NCBI GenBank assembly: GCA_947365245.1
Contig: CANAWG010000004.1
Span: forward strand, 90,034-154,033
DNA from: an uncultured Oscillibacter sp.
GTDB lineage: Bacteria; Bacillota; Clostridia; Oscillospirales; Oscillospiraceae
DNA length: 64,000 bases
Direction of reading: 5' to 3'
A program made the translations under genes and the position numbers. The notes beneath the pieces were generated by a model, which saw only the letters and a list, made by a program, of their open reading frames with translations, was not told the origin of the DNA and made no database searches. How positions within the stretch are numbered: the first letter of the stretch is position 1; the number at the start of each line of letters is the position of its first letter. Positions 33,233-42,435 of the stretch are shown piece by piece.

Positions 33233-34522
33233 TTACTGTCCCTCCAGGGCGGCCAGCGCCCGTCTTCCGATGTCCGTCCGCAGGTACTTGCCGTCAAAGT
33301 CCACCGCCTCCGCGGCGGCGTAGGCGTCGCGCAGGGCCTCCCGCAGGGTGGGGGCCGCGGCGGTGACGCCCAGCACCCGCCCGCCGCTGGTCACAAGGGT
33401 TCCGTCCTCCCTGAGAGCGTCCCCGGCGTGGTAGAGGGTGACGTTCTCCGGCAGTTTCTCCGGCAGGGTGATGGCTTTGCCCTTTTCGTAGTGCTCCGGG
33501 TAGCCGCCGGAGGCCAGGATCACGCAGGCGGCGGCTCCATCGTGCCACTCCACCTCCAAATTCCCCAGGGTCTCCTCCTCCACCGCCCGCATGATGGTCA
33601 GCAGGTCGGTCTTCAAAAGGGGCAGCACCACCTGGGTCTCCGGGTCGCCGAAGCGGCAGTTGTACTCGATGACTTTCGGCCCGTCCAGGGTGAGCATGAG
33701 GCCGAAGTAGAGGCAGCCCTTGAAAGGGCAGCCCTCCGACCGCATGGCGGCCAGGGTGGGCAGGAAGATGGTCTCCATACAGACGGAGGCGATCTCCGGC
33801 GTGTAGCAGGGGTTGGGGGCAACGGTGCCCATGCCGCCGGTGTTGAGGCCGGTGTCGCCGTCCCCTGCCCGTTTGTGGTCCATGGAGGAGACCATGGGGC
33901 GGATGGCGGTGCCGTCGGTAAAGGCCAGAACGGAGACCTCCGGCCCGGTCAAAAACTCCTCGATGACAATCTCCCGCCCGGAGTCGCCGAAAGCCCGGTC
34001 CTCCATGATGGATTTTACGGCGCCCTCCGCCTCTTCCAGCGTCTGGGGGATCAGAACGCCCTTGCCCAGGGCCAGGCCGTCGGCCTTGATGACGGCGGGG
34101 AAAGACACGCCGCCGCGGCGGAGGTAGTCCAGGGCCTTTTTGGGGTCGTCAAAGACCTCGTACCGGGCGGTGGGGATGCCGTATTTCTTCATCAGGTTCT
34201 TGGCAAAGACCTTGCTGGACTCGATGCGGGCGGCCTTGGTGCTTGGCCCAAAGCAGGGGATGCCGGCCTCGTGGAGCCGGTCCACGCACCCCAGGGCCAG
34301 GGGGTCGTCCGGGGCCACCACGGCGAAGTCCACGGCGTGGGACCTGGCGAAATTTACGATCCCGTCAATGTCTTTGGCGCCGATTTCGGGCACGCAGACG
34401 GCGTCGGCGGCAATGCCGCCGTTGCCGGGGAGGGCGTAGACGGTCTCCACCGACGGGTTCTCTTTCAGCTTTTTAATAATGGCGTGCTCCCGGCCTCCGC
34501 CGCCAACGACGAGAAGATTCAT
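33233..34522 (-). CDS. purD: Phosphoribosylamine-glycine ligase
   Basis: 429 residues, ATP-grasp. Seen: MNLLVVGGGGREHAI, CFGPSTKAARIESSKVFAKN, VIKADGLALGKGV, MGTVAPNPCYTP and IEYNCRFGDPETQ. It makes GAR from phosphoribosylamine and glycine. The gene follows a 241-bp hairpin-rich gap after purH and is tightly joined to purL. AAGGAGG lies 11 bp before the start. Confidence 0.96.
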   Translation of the reverse strand: MNLLVVGGGGREHAIIKKLKENPSVETVYALPGNGGIAADAVCVPEIGAKDIDGIVNFARSHAVDFAVVAPDDPLALGCVDRLHEAGIPCFGPSTKAARIESSKVFAKNLMKKYGIPTARYEVFDDPKKALDYLRRGGVSFPAVIKADGLALGKGVLIPQTLEEAEGAVKSIMEDRAFGDSGREIVIEEFLTGPEVSVLAFTDGTAIRPMVSSMDHKRAGDGDTGLNTGGMGTVAPNPCYTPEIASVCMETIFLPTLAAMRSEGCPFKGCLYFGLMLTLDGPKVIEYNCRFGDPETQVVLPLLKTDLLTIMRAVEEETLGNLEVEWHDGAAACVILASGGYPEHYEKGKAITLPEKLPENVTLYHAGDALREDGTLVTSGGRVLGVTAAAPTLREALRDAYAAAEAVDFDGKYLRTDIGRRALAALEGQ

Positions 34523-34763
34523 GTGGTCGAAGTCCTCCTTGCAGAGAATTTTGCCGAAGACAAACGCAGTTTAATCATTTTCGCCGCGACATGTGCGTGG
34601 CGAAAATACTTTGACTCAGCCGCCGGGGGCGGCGTTCACCAGTGACCGATGTCACTGGTGGTGGGGGAGGTCGAGGCTGCGCCCGCAGGCGCGTTTCGGA
34701 GGCCAACCGCCCGTAGGGCGGCTCTTAGGCCGGAGATGGAGCCTGCTCCCCCTCGAAAAAGTT
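34523..34763 (-). repeat. Hairpin-rich spacer inside the purine operon
   Basis: No ORF. Several perfect hairpins follow one another: ATTTTCGCC/GGCGAAAAT (34577-34607), GCCGCC/GGCGGC (34619-34633), CACCAGTGAC/GTCACTGGTG with loop CGAT (34637-34660), then GCGCC and CCGCCC/GGGCGG stems up to about 34720. The array is transcribed between purH and purD. On the minus strand TGATTAAACT follows the first hairpin, a string also found in the element at 21705. Confidence 0.65.
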
Positions 34764-35945
34764 TTAGTGGTGGAACAGCCGCATCCCCGTAAAGCACATG
34801 GTCATGCCGTACCGGTCCGCCGTCTCAATGACGTTGTCGTCCCGGATGCTGCCGCCGGGCTGGACGATATAGGCAACGCCGCTCCGGCGGGCCCGCTCCA
34901 CGTTGTCTCCAAAGGGGAAGAACGCGTCGGACCCGCAGGTGACGCCGGTGAGTTCCTTAAGATGAGCGGACTTCTCCTCCGCCGTCAGGGGCTCCGGACG
35001 GGCGGTGAACGTCTGCTGCCACGAGCCGTCGGCCAGCAGCCACTTAGACTCCTCCTCCGAGAGGTAGCAGTCGATGGCGTTGTCCCGGTCCGGACGGCGG
35101 ATGCCCGGGATAAAGGGCAGACTCAGCACCTTGGGGTGGCGGCGGAGATACCAGCTGTCCGCCTTGGTGCCCGCAAGGCGGGTGCAGTGGATGCGGCTCT
35201 GCTGGCCCGCCCCCACGCCGATGGCCTGGCCGTCCTTGACGTAGCACACGGAGTTGGACTGGGTGTACTTCAGCGTGATGAGGGCCACCACCATGTCGGT
35301 TTTCGCCGCCTGGGGGAGACGGCGGCTTTTGGTGACGATGTTGGTCAAAAGGCTCTCGTCGATCCTGTATTCATTCCGCCCCTGCTGGAACGTGACGCCG
35401 AAGACGTCCTTGTACTCGATGGGATCCGGCATGTATGCGGAGTCGATCTGCACGACGTTGTAATTGCCCTTTTTCTTGGTTTTCAGGATCTCCAGCGCCT
35501 CCGCCGTGTAGCCGGGGGCGATGATGCCGTCGGACACCTCCGCCTTGAGGTACTGGGCGGTGTCCGCGTCGCACACGTCGGAGAGGGCCGCCCAGTCGCC
35601 GTAGGAGCACAGGCGGTCCGCCCCCCGGGCCCGGATGTAGGCGCAGGCGATGGGGGAGAGGGGCCGGTCCCCCTCCACAAAGTAGACCCGCCGGTCCACC
35701 TCGCTGAGGGGCAGGCCCACGGCGGCCCCGGCGGGGGAGACGTGCTTGAAGCTGGCGGCAGCGGGGAGGCCGGCGGCCTCCTTCAGCTCCCGGGCCAGCT
35801 GCCAGGCGTTCAGGGCGTCCAAAAAGTTGATGTAGCCCGGCTTCCCGTTGAGAACGGTGACGGGCAGATCGGAGCCGTCGCGCATGAAGATGCGGGAGGG
35901 CTTTTGATTGGGGTTGCAGCCGTATTTCAGTTCCAGTTCCGTCAT
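34764..35945 (-). CDS. purH: AICAR formyltransferase, stand-alone form
   Basis: 393 residues matching only the transformylase half of bifunctional PurH: LELKYGCNPNQKPSRIF, ASFKHVSPAGAAVG, SNSVCYVKDGQAIGVGAGQQSRI, SDAFFPFGDNVERA and YIVQPGGSIRDD. It formylates AICAR with 10-formyl-THF. The N-terminal IMP cyclohydrolase domain is absent, so another protein must close the ring. Start 35945 is at the domain start, with GGAGGAACTGCC upstream on the minus strand. Confidence 0.92.
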   Translation of the reverse strand: MTELELKYGCNPNQKPSRIFMRDGSDLPVTVLNGKPGYINFLDALNAWQLARELKEAAGLPAAASFKHVSPAGAAVGLPLSEVDRRVYFVEGDRPLSPIACAYIRARGADRLCSYGDWAALSDVCDADTAQYLKAEVSDGIIAPGYTAEALEILKTKKKGNYNVVQIDSAYMPDPIEYKDVFGVTFQQGRNEYRIDESLLTNIVTKSRRLPQAAKTDMVVALITLKYTQSNSVCYVKDGQAIGVGAGQQSRIHCTRLAGTKADSWYLRRHPKVLSLPFIPGIRRPDRDNAIDCYLSEEESKWLLADGSWQQTFTARPEPLTAEEKSAHLKELTGVTCGSDAFFPFGDNVERARRSGVAYIVQPGGSIRDDNVIETADRYGMTMCFTGMRLFHH

Positions 35946-36004
35946 GGTGGCAGTTCCTCCTGAATCATCGGTTTTCATCTGTTGTGGATGGCGGGGGAGA
36001 GGCT

Positions 36005-36613
36005 TTAACGGTTCTCCTCCGCCAAATTGCGGCAGAGCATTTCCGCGGCCTGGGGCAGGAGGACCCACTCCGCCTGCTCCATCACCCGGCGCTGGAGAGT
36101 CTCCGGCGTGTCGGAGGGCAGCACCTCCACCGCTTTTTGCAGCAGAATCTCCCCGCCGTCGGGGATCTCGTTCACCAGGTGCACCGTGGCTCCGGTGATT
36201 TTCACCCCCCGCTGGAGCGCTGCCTCATGGACGTGGAGGCCGTACATTCCCTTGCCGCAGAACGCGGGAATCAGGGAGGGATGGACGTTGAGAATGCGGC
36301 CCTGCCAGCGGGAGACGAACTCCGCCGACAAGATGGAGAGGAAGCCCGCCAGAACGATGACATCCACCCGGTAGGCCGCCAGCTTGATGTTCAGCTCTGT
36401 CTCGAAGGCGGACTGGCTCATGGCTTTCCGGGCCACCGCCACGGCGGGGACGCCGTGGTTCCGGGCCCGCTCCAGGGCGTAGACCCCCTCGCTGCTGGCG
36501 CACACCAGCACGATCTCCCCGTGGGGGAGCTGCCCAGCCTCCTGGGCGTTCAGCAGGGCCTCCAGATTGGTCCCGCCGCCGGAGACCAGCACGGCGATGC
36601 GCATCTTTGTCAT
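36005..36613 (-). CDS. purN: Phosphoribosylglycinamide formyltransferase
   Basis: 202 residues. The PurN pattern is intact: [44 protein letters not shown] (catalytic Asn/His) and [11 protein letters not shown]. It formylates GAR with 10-formyl-THF. Overlaps the purM stop by 4 bp; ATG 36604 is an alternative start. Confidence 0.95.
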   Translation of the reverse strand: MTKMRIAVLVSGGGTNLEALLNAQEAGQLPHGEIVLVCASSEGVYALERARNHGVPAVAVARKAMSQSAFETELNIKLAAYRVDVIVLAGFLSILSAEFVSRWQGRILNVHPSLIPAFCGKGMYGLHVHEAALQRGVKITGATVHLVNEIPDGGEILLQKAVEVLPSDTPETLQRRVMEQAEWVLLPQAAEMLCRNLAEENR

Positions 36614-37659
36614 AGACCCTCCACCTCCACGCCGCCGCCGGAGATCACGGAGCCCGCGCGGACCGCGTCCGCCTCTCCCGTCGAGGCCAGCAGGGAAAGC
36701 GCCCGCTCCGCCTGGTCCGGCGGCACCGCCAGCACCATGCCGAGACCCATGTTGAAGGTGTTGTACATATCGTGGTCGGAGATATTGCCCCGCTTTTGAA
36801 TCAGCCCGAAGACGGGCTGCCTGGGAATGGCGTCCGCCGCGATCCGGGCCCCCAGGCCCCGGGGCAGCATCCTGGGGATGTTCTCATAGAACCCGCCGCC
36901 GGTGATGTGGCTGACGCCGTGGAGGTCGATCCCGCCGTCGATCAGGGCCAGGACGGCCTTGACATAGAGCTTGGTGGGGCGGAGCAGCACTTCGCCCAGG
37001 GACTTGCCGTCCAATTCCGCCGCCGGGGCGCCCAGGTCGGCGTGTTCGATGTCCAGGACCTTGCGCACCAGGGAAAAGCCGTTGGAGTGGACGCCGGAGG
37101 AAGTGAGGCCGATGAGCACGTCCCCCTCCCGGACGCGGCTGCCGTCGATGATCTTCGCCCGGTCCACGATCCCCACGGCGAAGCCCGCGATGTCGTAGTC
37201 CGCCGGGGCCATGACGCCGGGGTGCTCGGCGGTCTCGCCGCCGATGAGGGCGCAGCCGGAGCGGACGCAGCCCTCCGCCACGCCGGAGACAATGGAGGCC
37301 ACTTTCTCCGGCTCGTTTTTGCCGATGGCGATGTAGTCCAGGAAGAAGAGGGGCTTTGCCCCGCAGCAGACGATGTCGTTGACGCACATGGCCACGCAGT
37401 CGACGCCGATGGTGTCGTGCCTGTCCAGCAGCTGGGCGATGCGCAGCTTGGTGCCCACGCCGTCGGTGCCGGAGACCAGCACCGGCTCGCGCATTCCGGC
37501 CAGATCCGGCGCGAAGAGGCCGCCGAAGCCGCCGATGCCGCTGACCACGCCGGGGATCGCCGTCCGGGCCACGTGCTCCTTCATCAGCCGCACGCCCCTG
37601 TACCCGGCCTCAATGTCCACGCCGGCGGCGGCGTAGGCGGCGGAATGGGAATGTTCCAT
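36610..37659 (-). CDS. purM: Phosphoribosylformylglycinamidine cyclo-ligase
   Basis: 349 residues with [55 protein letters not shown] and [15 protein letters not shown] synthetase uses ATP to close the imidazole ring. It lies 24 bp downstream of the purF-like gene in the same transcript. Confidence 0.96.
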   Translation of the reverse strand: MEHSHSAAYAAAGVDIEAGYRGVRLMKEHVARTAIPGVVSGIGGFGGLFAPDLAGMREPVLVSGTDGVGTKLRIAQLLDRHDTIGVDCVAMCVNDIVCCGAKPLFFLDYIAIGKNEPEKVASIVSGVAEGCVRSGCALIGGETAEHPGVMAPADYDIAGFAVGIVDRAKIIDGSRVREGDVLIGLTSSGVHSNGFSLVRKVLDIEHADLGAPAAELDGKSLGEVLLRPTKLYVKAVLALIDGGIDLHGVSHITGGGFYENIPRMLPRGLGARIAADAIPRQPVFGLIQKRGNISDHDMYNTFNMGLGMVLAVPPDQAERALSLLASTGEADAVRAGSVISGGGVEVEGL

Positions 37660-37683
37660 AGTGAACCTCCGAAAAAATTACGA

Positions 37684-39108
37684 TTACTCCTTGCCCGTCC
37701 AGCAGTAGGTGCAGATCTTCTCCCGGTCGATGCCGATGGCCTCCAGCAGTCCCTCCAGGGACTGGTAGCCCAGGGAGTCGAAGCCCAGCTTCTCGCAGAT
37801 GCGCTTCAAAAGGCACTGGCCCCGGCCGGTGGAGGCGTCGGCGTACTCCTCCAGGTGTGCCTGTCCCCCGTCCCCCTCCAGCTCCTGGATAATGCGCCGG
37901 GCCAGCAGGTCCATGTCCGAGCTGCCCCGGGAGAAGTTCAGGTACTTGCAGCTGTACATGATGGGGGGGCAGGCGGAGCGCATGTGGACCTCTTTGGCCC
38001 CGGACTCGTAGAGAAACTCCACAGTCTCCCGCAGCTGGGTGCCCCGGACGATGGAGTCGTCCACAAACAAGAGCCGCTTGTCCTGAATCAGCTCCGGCAC
38101 GGGGATCTGCTTCATCTTGGCCACCTGGTTGCGTACGGTCTGGTTCTCCGGCATGAAGGACCGGGGCCAGGTGGGAGTGTACTTCACAAAGGGACGGGCG
38201 AAGGGCACGAGGCTCTCGTTGGCGTAGCCGATGGCGTGGGGCACGCCGGAGTCCGGCACGCCGGCCACGTAGTCCACCGCCGGCAGCGTCCCCCGGCGGC
38301 GCTCCTCCCGGGCCATGACGGCGCCGTTGCGGCAGCGCATGACCTCCACGTTGACCCCCTCGTAGCTGCTGTTGGGGTAGCCGTAATAGGTCCAGAGAAA
38401 GGCGCAGATCTTCATCTGCTCTCCCGGGGGGGAGAGGGTCTCGTAGCCGTCCGCCCGGATGCGGACGATCTCCCGGGGGCCCAGCTCGTAGTCCACGCTG
38501 TAGTCCAGCTTGTGACAGGCGAAAGACTCAAAGGACACGCAGTGCCCCTGGTGGTTTTTTCCGATGAGCACCGGCAATCGGCCCATGCGGTCCCGGGCGG
38601 CGATGATCTCCCCCTGCTCCGTGAGAATCAAAAGCGTGAGGGAGCCGTCGACGATCTCCTGGGCGTGGAGGATGCCGGAGACCAGGTCGTCCTTCTGGTT
38701 GATGAGGGCGGCGGCCAGCTCCGTGGAGTTGACCTTGCCGGAGCTCTGGGCCATGAACTGGTGGCCGTGGTCCGAGAAGTACCGCTCCACCAGGGTCTCG
38801 GCGTTGTTGATGATGCCCACGGTGGTGATGGCGTACAGCCCCAGGTGGGACCGCACCAGCAGGGGCTGGGGATCCGTGTCGCTGATGCAGCCGATGCCGC
38901 CGCACCCGTGGAACTCCGCCAGGTCCTTTTCAAACTTGGTGCGGAAAGGGGTGTTTTCGATGGAGTGGATCTGCCGCTGGAAGCCGTCCGCGGGATCGTG
39001 GAGGACCATGCCGCCCCGGCGGGTGCCCAGGTGGGAGTGGTAGTCCACACCGAAGAAGATGTCAAGGGTGACGTCCCGCTGCGATACGGCGCCGAAGAAC
39101 CCCCCCAT
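37684..39108 (-). CDS. Amidophosphoribosyltransferase-like protein lacking the N-terminal catalytic Cys
   Basis: 474 residues. An Ntn-type glutaminase domain (~1-230) and a PRTase domain (~250-440) with LLFVDDSIVRGTQLRETV, the PRPP loop. Fe-S ligand candidates are in SACPPIMYSC and the C-terminal KICTYC. PurF normally exposes Cys1 (MCGI or processed CGI), but here the protein begins [12 protein letters not shown] and no Cys is near the start. Glutamine hydrolysis is therefore unlikely; it may use ammonia or serve another role beside a canonical PurF elsewhere. Its ATG overlaps the purC stop (TGATG). Confidence 0.88.
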   Translation of the reverse strand: MGGFFGAVSQRDVTLDIFFGVDYHSHLGTRRGGMVLHDPADGFQRQIHSIENTPFRTKFEKDLAEFHGCGGIGCISDTDPQPLLVRSHLGLYAITTVGIINNAETLVERYFSDHGHQFMAQSSGKVNSTELAAALINQKDDLVSGILHAQEIVDGSLTLLILTEQGEIIAARDRMGRLPVLIGKNHQGHCVSFESFACHKLDYSVDYELGPREIVRIRADGYETLSPPGEQMKICAFLWTYYGYPNSSYEGVNVEVMRCRNGAVMAREERRRGTLPAVDYVAGVPDSGVPHAIGYANESLVPFARPFVKYTPTWPRSFMPENQTVRNQVAKMKQIPVPELIQDKRLLFVDDSIVRGTQLRETVEFLYESGAKEVHMRSACPPIMYSCKYLNFSRGSSDMDLLARRIIQELEGDGGQAHLEEYADASTGRGQCLLKRICEKLGFDSLGYQSLEGLLEAIGIDREKICTYCWTGKE

Positions 39109-39821
39109 CAGAGGGCCTCCTTCATGCGGCGCATGACCTCGGCGTAGGCGTCCTCCACGCCTCCCAGGTCCCGGCGGAAGCGGTCCTTGTCCAGCTTTTC
39201 GTGGGTCTGACTGTCCCAGAGGCGGCAGGTGTCGGGGCTGATCTCGTCCGCCAGGACGATGGTCCCATCCGCCAGGCGGCCGAATTCCAGCTTGAAGTCC
39301 ACCAGCGTCACGCCGCAGGAGGACCAGAAAGCCTTGAGAAAGTCGTTGACGGCCAGGGCGTATTTCCGGATGGTCTCGATCTCCGACCGCGCGGCCAGCT
39401 TCAGCGCCAGGGCGTGGGAGGTGTTCAGCAGGGGGTCGTCCAGGGCGTCGCACTTATAGGAGAACTCCACGGTGGGCGCGTCGAAGACGATGCCCTCCTC
39501 CACGCCGTAGCGCTTGGCGAAGGACCCGGCGGAGATGTTGCGGACGATGACCTCCAGCGGCACGATGGAGACTTTCTTCACCAGGGTCTCCCGCTCACTG
39601 AGCTCCTGGACGAAGTGGGTGGGGATACCGGCCTTTTCCAGCTTGGCCATAAAGCGGTTGGTCATCTGGTTGTTGATGACGCCCTTGCCGGCGATGGTGC
39701 CTTTTTTCGCGCCGTTAAAGGCGGTGGCGTCGTCCTTGTAGTCCACGATGACCAGACCCGGGTCGTCGGTGGCGTAGACCCGCTTGGCCTTGCCCTCGTA
39801 GAGCTGCTGTAACTTCTGCAT
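39108..39821 (-). CDS. purC: SAICAR synthetase
   Basis: 237 residues: [62 protein letters not shown] and [14 protein letters not shown]. It joins CAIR and aspartate with ATP. It lies between purE and the purF-like gene in the cluster. Confidence 0.97.
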   Translation of the reverse strand: MQKLQQLYEGKAKRVYATDDPGLVIVDYKDDATAFNGAKKGTIAGKGVINNQMTNRFMAKLEKAGIPTHFVQELSERETLVKKVSIVPLEVIVRNISAGSFAKRYGVEEGIVFDAPTVEFSYKCDALDDPLLNTSHALALKLAARSEIETIRKYALAVNDFLKAFWSSCGVTLVDFKLEFGRLADGTIVLADEISPDTCRLWDSQTHEKLDKDRFRRDLGGVEDAYAEVMRRMKEAL

Positions 39822-39874
39822 GATTTAAAGACCTCCAAATTTTGATCTGTGGTGGAATGGGAGACAGGCGGCGC

Positions 39875-40366
39875 CTACAGCTCCGCCTGGAGCTTGGCGT
39901 TCTTCCGGGCAATCTGGGCCTCCATGTCCCGGCGCTGGGCCTCCAGCCGGGACGCCAGGGCCTCGTCGGAGACGGCCAGGATCTCCGCCGCCAGCACGGC
40001 GGCGTTCTTGGCCCCATTCAGGGCCACGGCGGCCACCGGGATGCCGCTGGGCATCTGCACGGTGGACAAAAGCGCGTCCAGCCCGTCCAGCGCGCCCCCT
40101 CTCATGGGGATGCCGATGACGGGCAGGACGGTGTTGGCGGCGAAAGCCCCCGCCAGGTGGGCCGCCATGCCGGCGGCGCAGATGATGACGCCGAAGCCCG
40201 CCTCCCGGGCGCCGCGGGCGAAGTCCGCGGCGGCGGCGGGGGTGCGGTGGGCGCTGAGGATCCGGGCCTCAAAGGGGATATCCAGCTCCCAGAGCTGGGC
40301 GCAGGCGGCTTTGACCACGGGCCAGTCGGAGTCGGAGCCCATGATGACGGCGACTTTCTTTCGCAT
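39875..40366 (-). CDS. purE: N5-CAIR mutase (PurE)
   Basis: 163 residues with VAVIMGSDSDWPVV, SAHRTPAAAADFA (catalytic His), ICAAGMAAHLAGAFAA and VIGIPMRGGALDGLDALLSTVQMPSGIPVA. Whether it is class I (with PurK) or class II is not decided by the window; no purK is seen. First biosynthetic gene after the regulator. Confidence 0.95.
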   Translation of the reverse strand: MRKKVAVIMGSDSDWPVVKAACAQLWELDIPFEARILSAHRTPAAAADFARGAREAGFGVIICAAGMAAHLAGAFAANTVLPVIGIPMRGGALDGLDALLSTVQMPSGIPVAAVALNGAKNAAVLAAEILAVSDEALASRLEAQRRDMEAQIARKNAKLQAEL

Positions 40367-40390
40367 AGACAGGACCTCTTCTCTTAAAAA

Positions 40391-41116
40391 TTACAGCTTC
40401 TTGCGCATCACCGCGTGGCGGAAATACCCGTCCGCGAAGTACTCCATGGAGCAGAACACCGGCTTGCCGTCGATGTCGTAGTCCACCTCGTCCATGTTTA
40501 AAAGGGGCGTGCCCGGGGGGATGCGGAAGATCTCCGCCAGGGTCTCGTCCGCCGCCACGGCCCGGATGTCCGCCAGGTCCAGATAGGGGTACACGCCGCA
40601 GAACTCCTGGAGGAAGTGGAAGATGGGCTGCTTCAGGTCCTCCTCCTTGTAGGGGGACTTCACCAGGGACTTGTCCACCACGTCCTCGCAGTAGATGGCG
40701 GGGGCGCCGTCGGCGGTGCACAGCCGGGCCGCCCGCAGCACCGCCGTCCCCTCCGGGATGTCCAGCTGGGCGGCGGTCTTGGCGTCCGCCGTGCCCTCGG
40801 ACACCCGGACGTAAGCCACGGCGGGCCGGTGGCCGTTGCGGCGGATCATCTCCAGAAACTCCACCTCGATGTCCATGCGGGTGTGGACGTTCAGCACGTG
40901 GCGGTTGATGACGGTGCCCACACCGTGGCGGCGGGTGATGAAGCCCTCCCGCTCCAGGGAGGCCAGAATGTCCCGCAGCTGGGTGCGGCTGATGCCCAGG
41001 GTCTCCGCCAGAACGCTCTCCCGGGGCAGCCGCTCGCAGGCGGAATAGATCCCGCTGCGCATATCGGCCAGCAGCTGGGTGCGGATGGTTCGGTTCTGTG
41101 TCGGCTGGGTGCTCAT
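40391..41116 (-). CDS. GntR-family (HutC/UTRA type) regulator heading the purine cluster
   Basis: 241 residues. An N-terminal winged helix (TIRTQLLADMRSGIYSACERLPRESVLAETLGISRTQLRDIL, then EGFITRRHGVGTVIN) and a C-terminal UTRA ligand domain (~90-235; YVRVSEGTADAKTAAQLDIPEGT, DGKPVFCSMEYFADGYF). Position as first gene before purE suggests control of purine genes in response to a metabolite. ATG 41116 has AGGTG upstream; GTG 41125 is an alternative. Direct-repeat operators precede it. Confidence 0.88.
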   Translation of the reverse strand: MSTQPTQNRTIRTQLLADMRSGIYSACERLPRESVLAETLGISRTQLRDILASLEREGFITRRHGVGTVINRHVLNVHTRMDIEVEFLEMIRRNGHRPAVAYVRVSEGTADAKTAAQLDIPEGTAVLRAARLCTADGAPAIYCEDVVDKSLVKSPYKEEDLKQPIFHFLQEFCGVYPYLDLADIRAVAADETLAEIFRIPPGTPLLNMDEVDYDIDGKPVFCSMEYFADGYFRHAVMRKKL

Positions 41117-41139
41117 GTTCCTCACCTCACGAATTGAAA

Positions 41140-41169
41140 ATAGGTAGTACTATCAAAATAGGTCGTACC
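41140..41169 (-). promoter_or_regulatory. Direct-repeat operators before the GntR gene
   Basis: AATAGGTAGTACTAT (41139-41153) and AATAGGTCGTACC (41157-41169) repeat AATAGGTMGTAC at an 18-bp interval just upstream of the regulator start. Each holds a GTAC-centred partial palindrome, plausible for a UTRA-GntR dimer. Confidence 0.6.
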
Positions 41170-41280
41170 AATTGTATCGGATTTCCCGCCGCCCCGCAAT
41201 AGACAAAACTGACAGTTTCCCGACCCAATTTTCCCTGAGAGTTGGTATGCACTGCCATGGGGCGGGGGCGTTTTTGGTGG

Positions 41281-41309
41281 TTGTAATCTCAGGGGGTTTG
41301 TGTTAAACT
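41281..41309 (+). promoter_or_regulatory. Promoter of the ddl-murF operon
   Basis: TTGTAA (41281-41286), 17-bp spacer, TAAACT (41304-41309). A TATAAT at 41320 with no good -35 is an alternative. Confidence 0.5.
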
Positions 41310-41375
41310 GTGAAAGATTATAATAGTATCATGATGTGCGGAGCCGTCTGCTCCGGCTGGAAAGGATGAGTGACG

Positions 41376-42431
41376 GTGAAGATCGTTGTATTGGCGGGGG
41401 GGCTCTCCACGGAGCGGGCCGTCTCGCTGGTGACGGGCTGCGGCGTATGCCGCGCCCTGCGAGAGAGGGGCCACCGGGCCATTTTGGTAGATCTGTTTCT
41501 GGGTGTGGAGGCGCCGCCGGCGGATTTGGAGGCGCTGTTTGACGCGCCGGACGGGCTGTGCCCCGACGCGGCCATCGAGACCCGGGCCCCGGACCTGGCG
41601 GCGGTGCGCCGCAGCCGGCGGGACCAGAGCCCCAGCCGGATCGGGCCGGGCGTCCTGGAGTTGTGCCGCTTGGCGGACCTGGTGTTCATCGGCCTCCACG
41701 GGGAGGACGGGGAGGACGGCCGGGTGCAGGCCATGCTGGATCTTCTGGGCGTGCCCTACACCGGCAGCGGGTATCTCAGCTCCGCCCTGGCCATGGACAA
41801 GGCGGAGGCCAAGCGGATGATGGAGTCCTGCGGCATCCCCACCCCGGCGTGGCGGCTGCTGGAGTACGGGGAGGCGGAGACGGGGGACCTGGCGCGGACA
41901 CTGCCCATGCCCTGTGTCATCAAGGCCACCACCGGCGGGTCCTCCCTGGGGGTGTTTCTGCCGGAGGACCGGGCTGCGCTGCAAGAGGCCCTGGCGGCGG
42001 TGCGGCGTTTCTCCGGCCGGGTGATGTGGGAGGAGCGGATCTCCGGCCGGGAGCTGACGGTCTCCGTGCTGGGGGACCGGGCCCTGCCCCCCATTGAAAT
42101 TTTGCCGGCGGAAAAGGACTTTGACTACGCCGCCAAATACCAGGCCGGCGGCGCCCGGGAGCTGTGCCCCGCCCCGGTGACGGAGGACGAGGCGCATCTG
42201 GTGCAGGAGCTGGCTCTGCGGGTCCACCGCTGCCTGGGCCTGGAGGTGTACTCCCGGGCGGACTTCATTCTGGACGGGGAGGGCCGGGCCTGGTGCCTGG
42301 AGGTAAACTCCCTGCCGGGCATGACCCCCGGCAGCCTGATCCCCAAGGCCGCGAAAGCGGTGGGGATCGACTATTCCGCGCTGTGCGAGGAGATCGTGGA
42401 GCGCTCCCACCACTTGAAGAGGAGAGGTTGA
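41376..42431 (+). CDS. ddl: D-alanine-D-alanine ligase
   Basis: 351 residues from GTG 41376 (AAGGA 9 bp upstream; GTG 41370 is too close). N-terminal KIVVLAGGLSTERAVSL and FIGLHGEDGEDG; ATP-grasp residues in PCVIKATTGGSSLGVF, GRELTVSVLGD, FDYAAKY, SRADFILDGEG and LEVNSLPGMTPGSLIPKAA. It makes the D-Ala-D-Ala dipeptide used by the next gene product. Four bases separate it from murF. Confidence 0.94.
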   Translation: MKIVVLAGGLSTERAVSLVTGCGVCRALRERGHRAILVDLFLGVEAPPADLEALFDAPDGLCPDAAIETRAPDLAAVRRSRRDQSPSRIGPGVLELCRLADLVFIGLHGEDGEDGRVQAMLDLLGVPYTGSGYLSSALAMDKAEAKRMMESCGIPTPAWRLLEYGEAETGDLARTLPMPCVIKATTGGSSLGVFLPEDRAALQEALAAVRRFSGRVMWEERISGRELTVSVLGDRALPPIEILPAEKDFDYAAKYQAGGARELCPAPVTEDEAHLVQELALRVHRCLGLEVYSRADFILDGEGRAWCLEVNSLPGMTPGSLIPKAAKAVGIDYSALCEEIVERSHHLKRRG

Positions 42432-42435
42432 GCCT

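Noticed and set aside
40367..41375. Purine riboswitch or PurR box for the purine cluster
   Set aside because: No three-stem purine aptamer or PurBox pattern is visible; only the GntR-type direct repeats.
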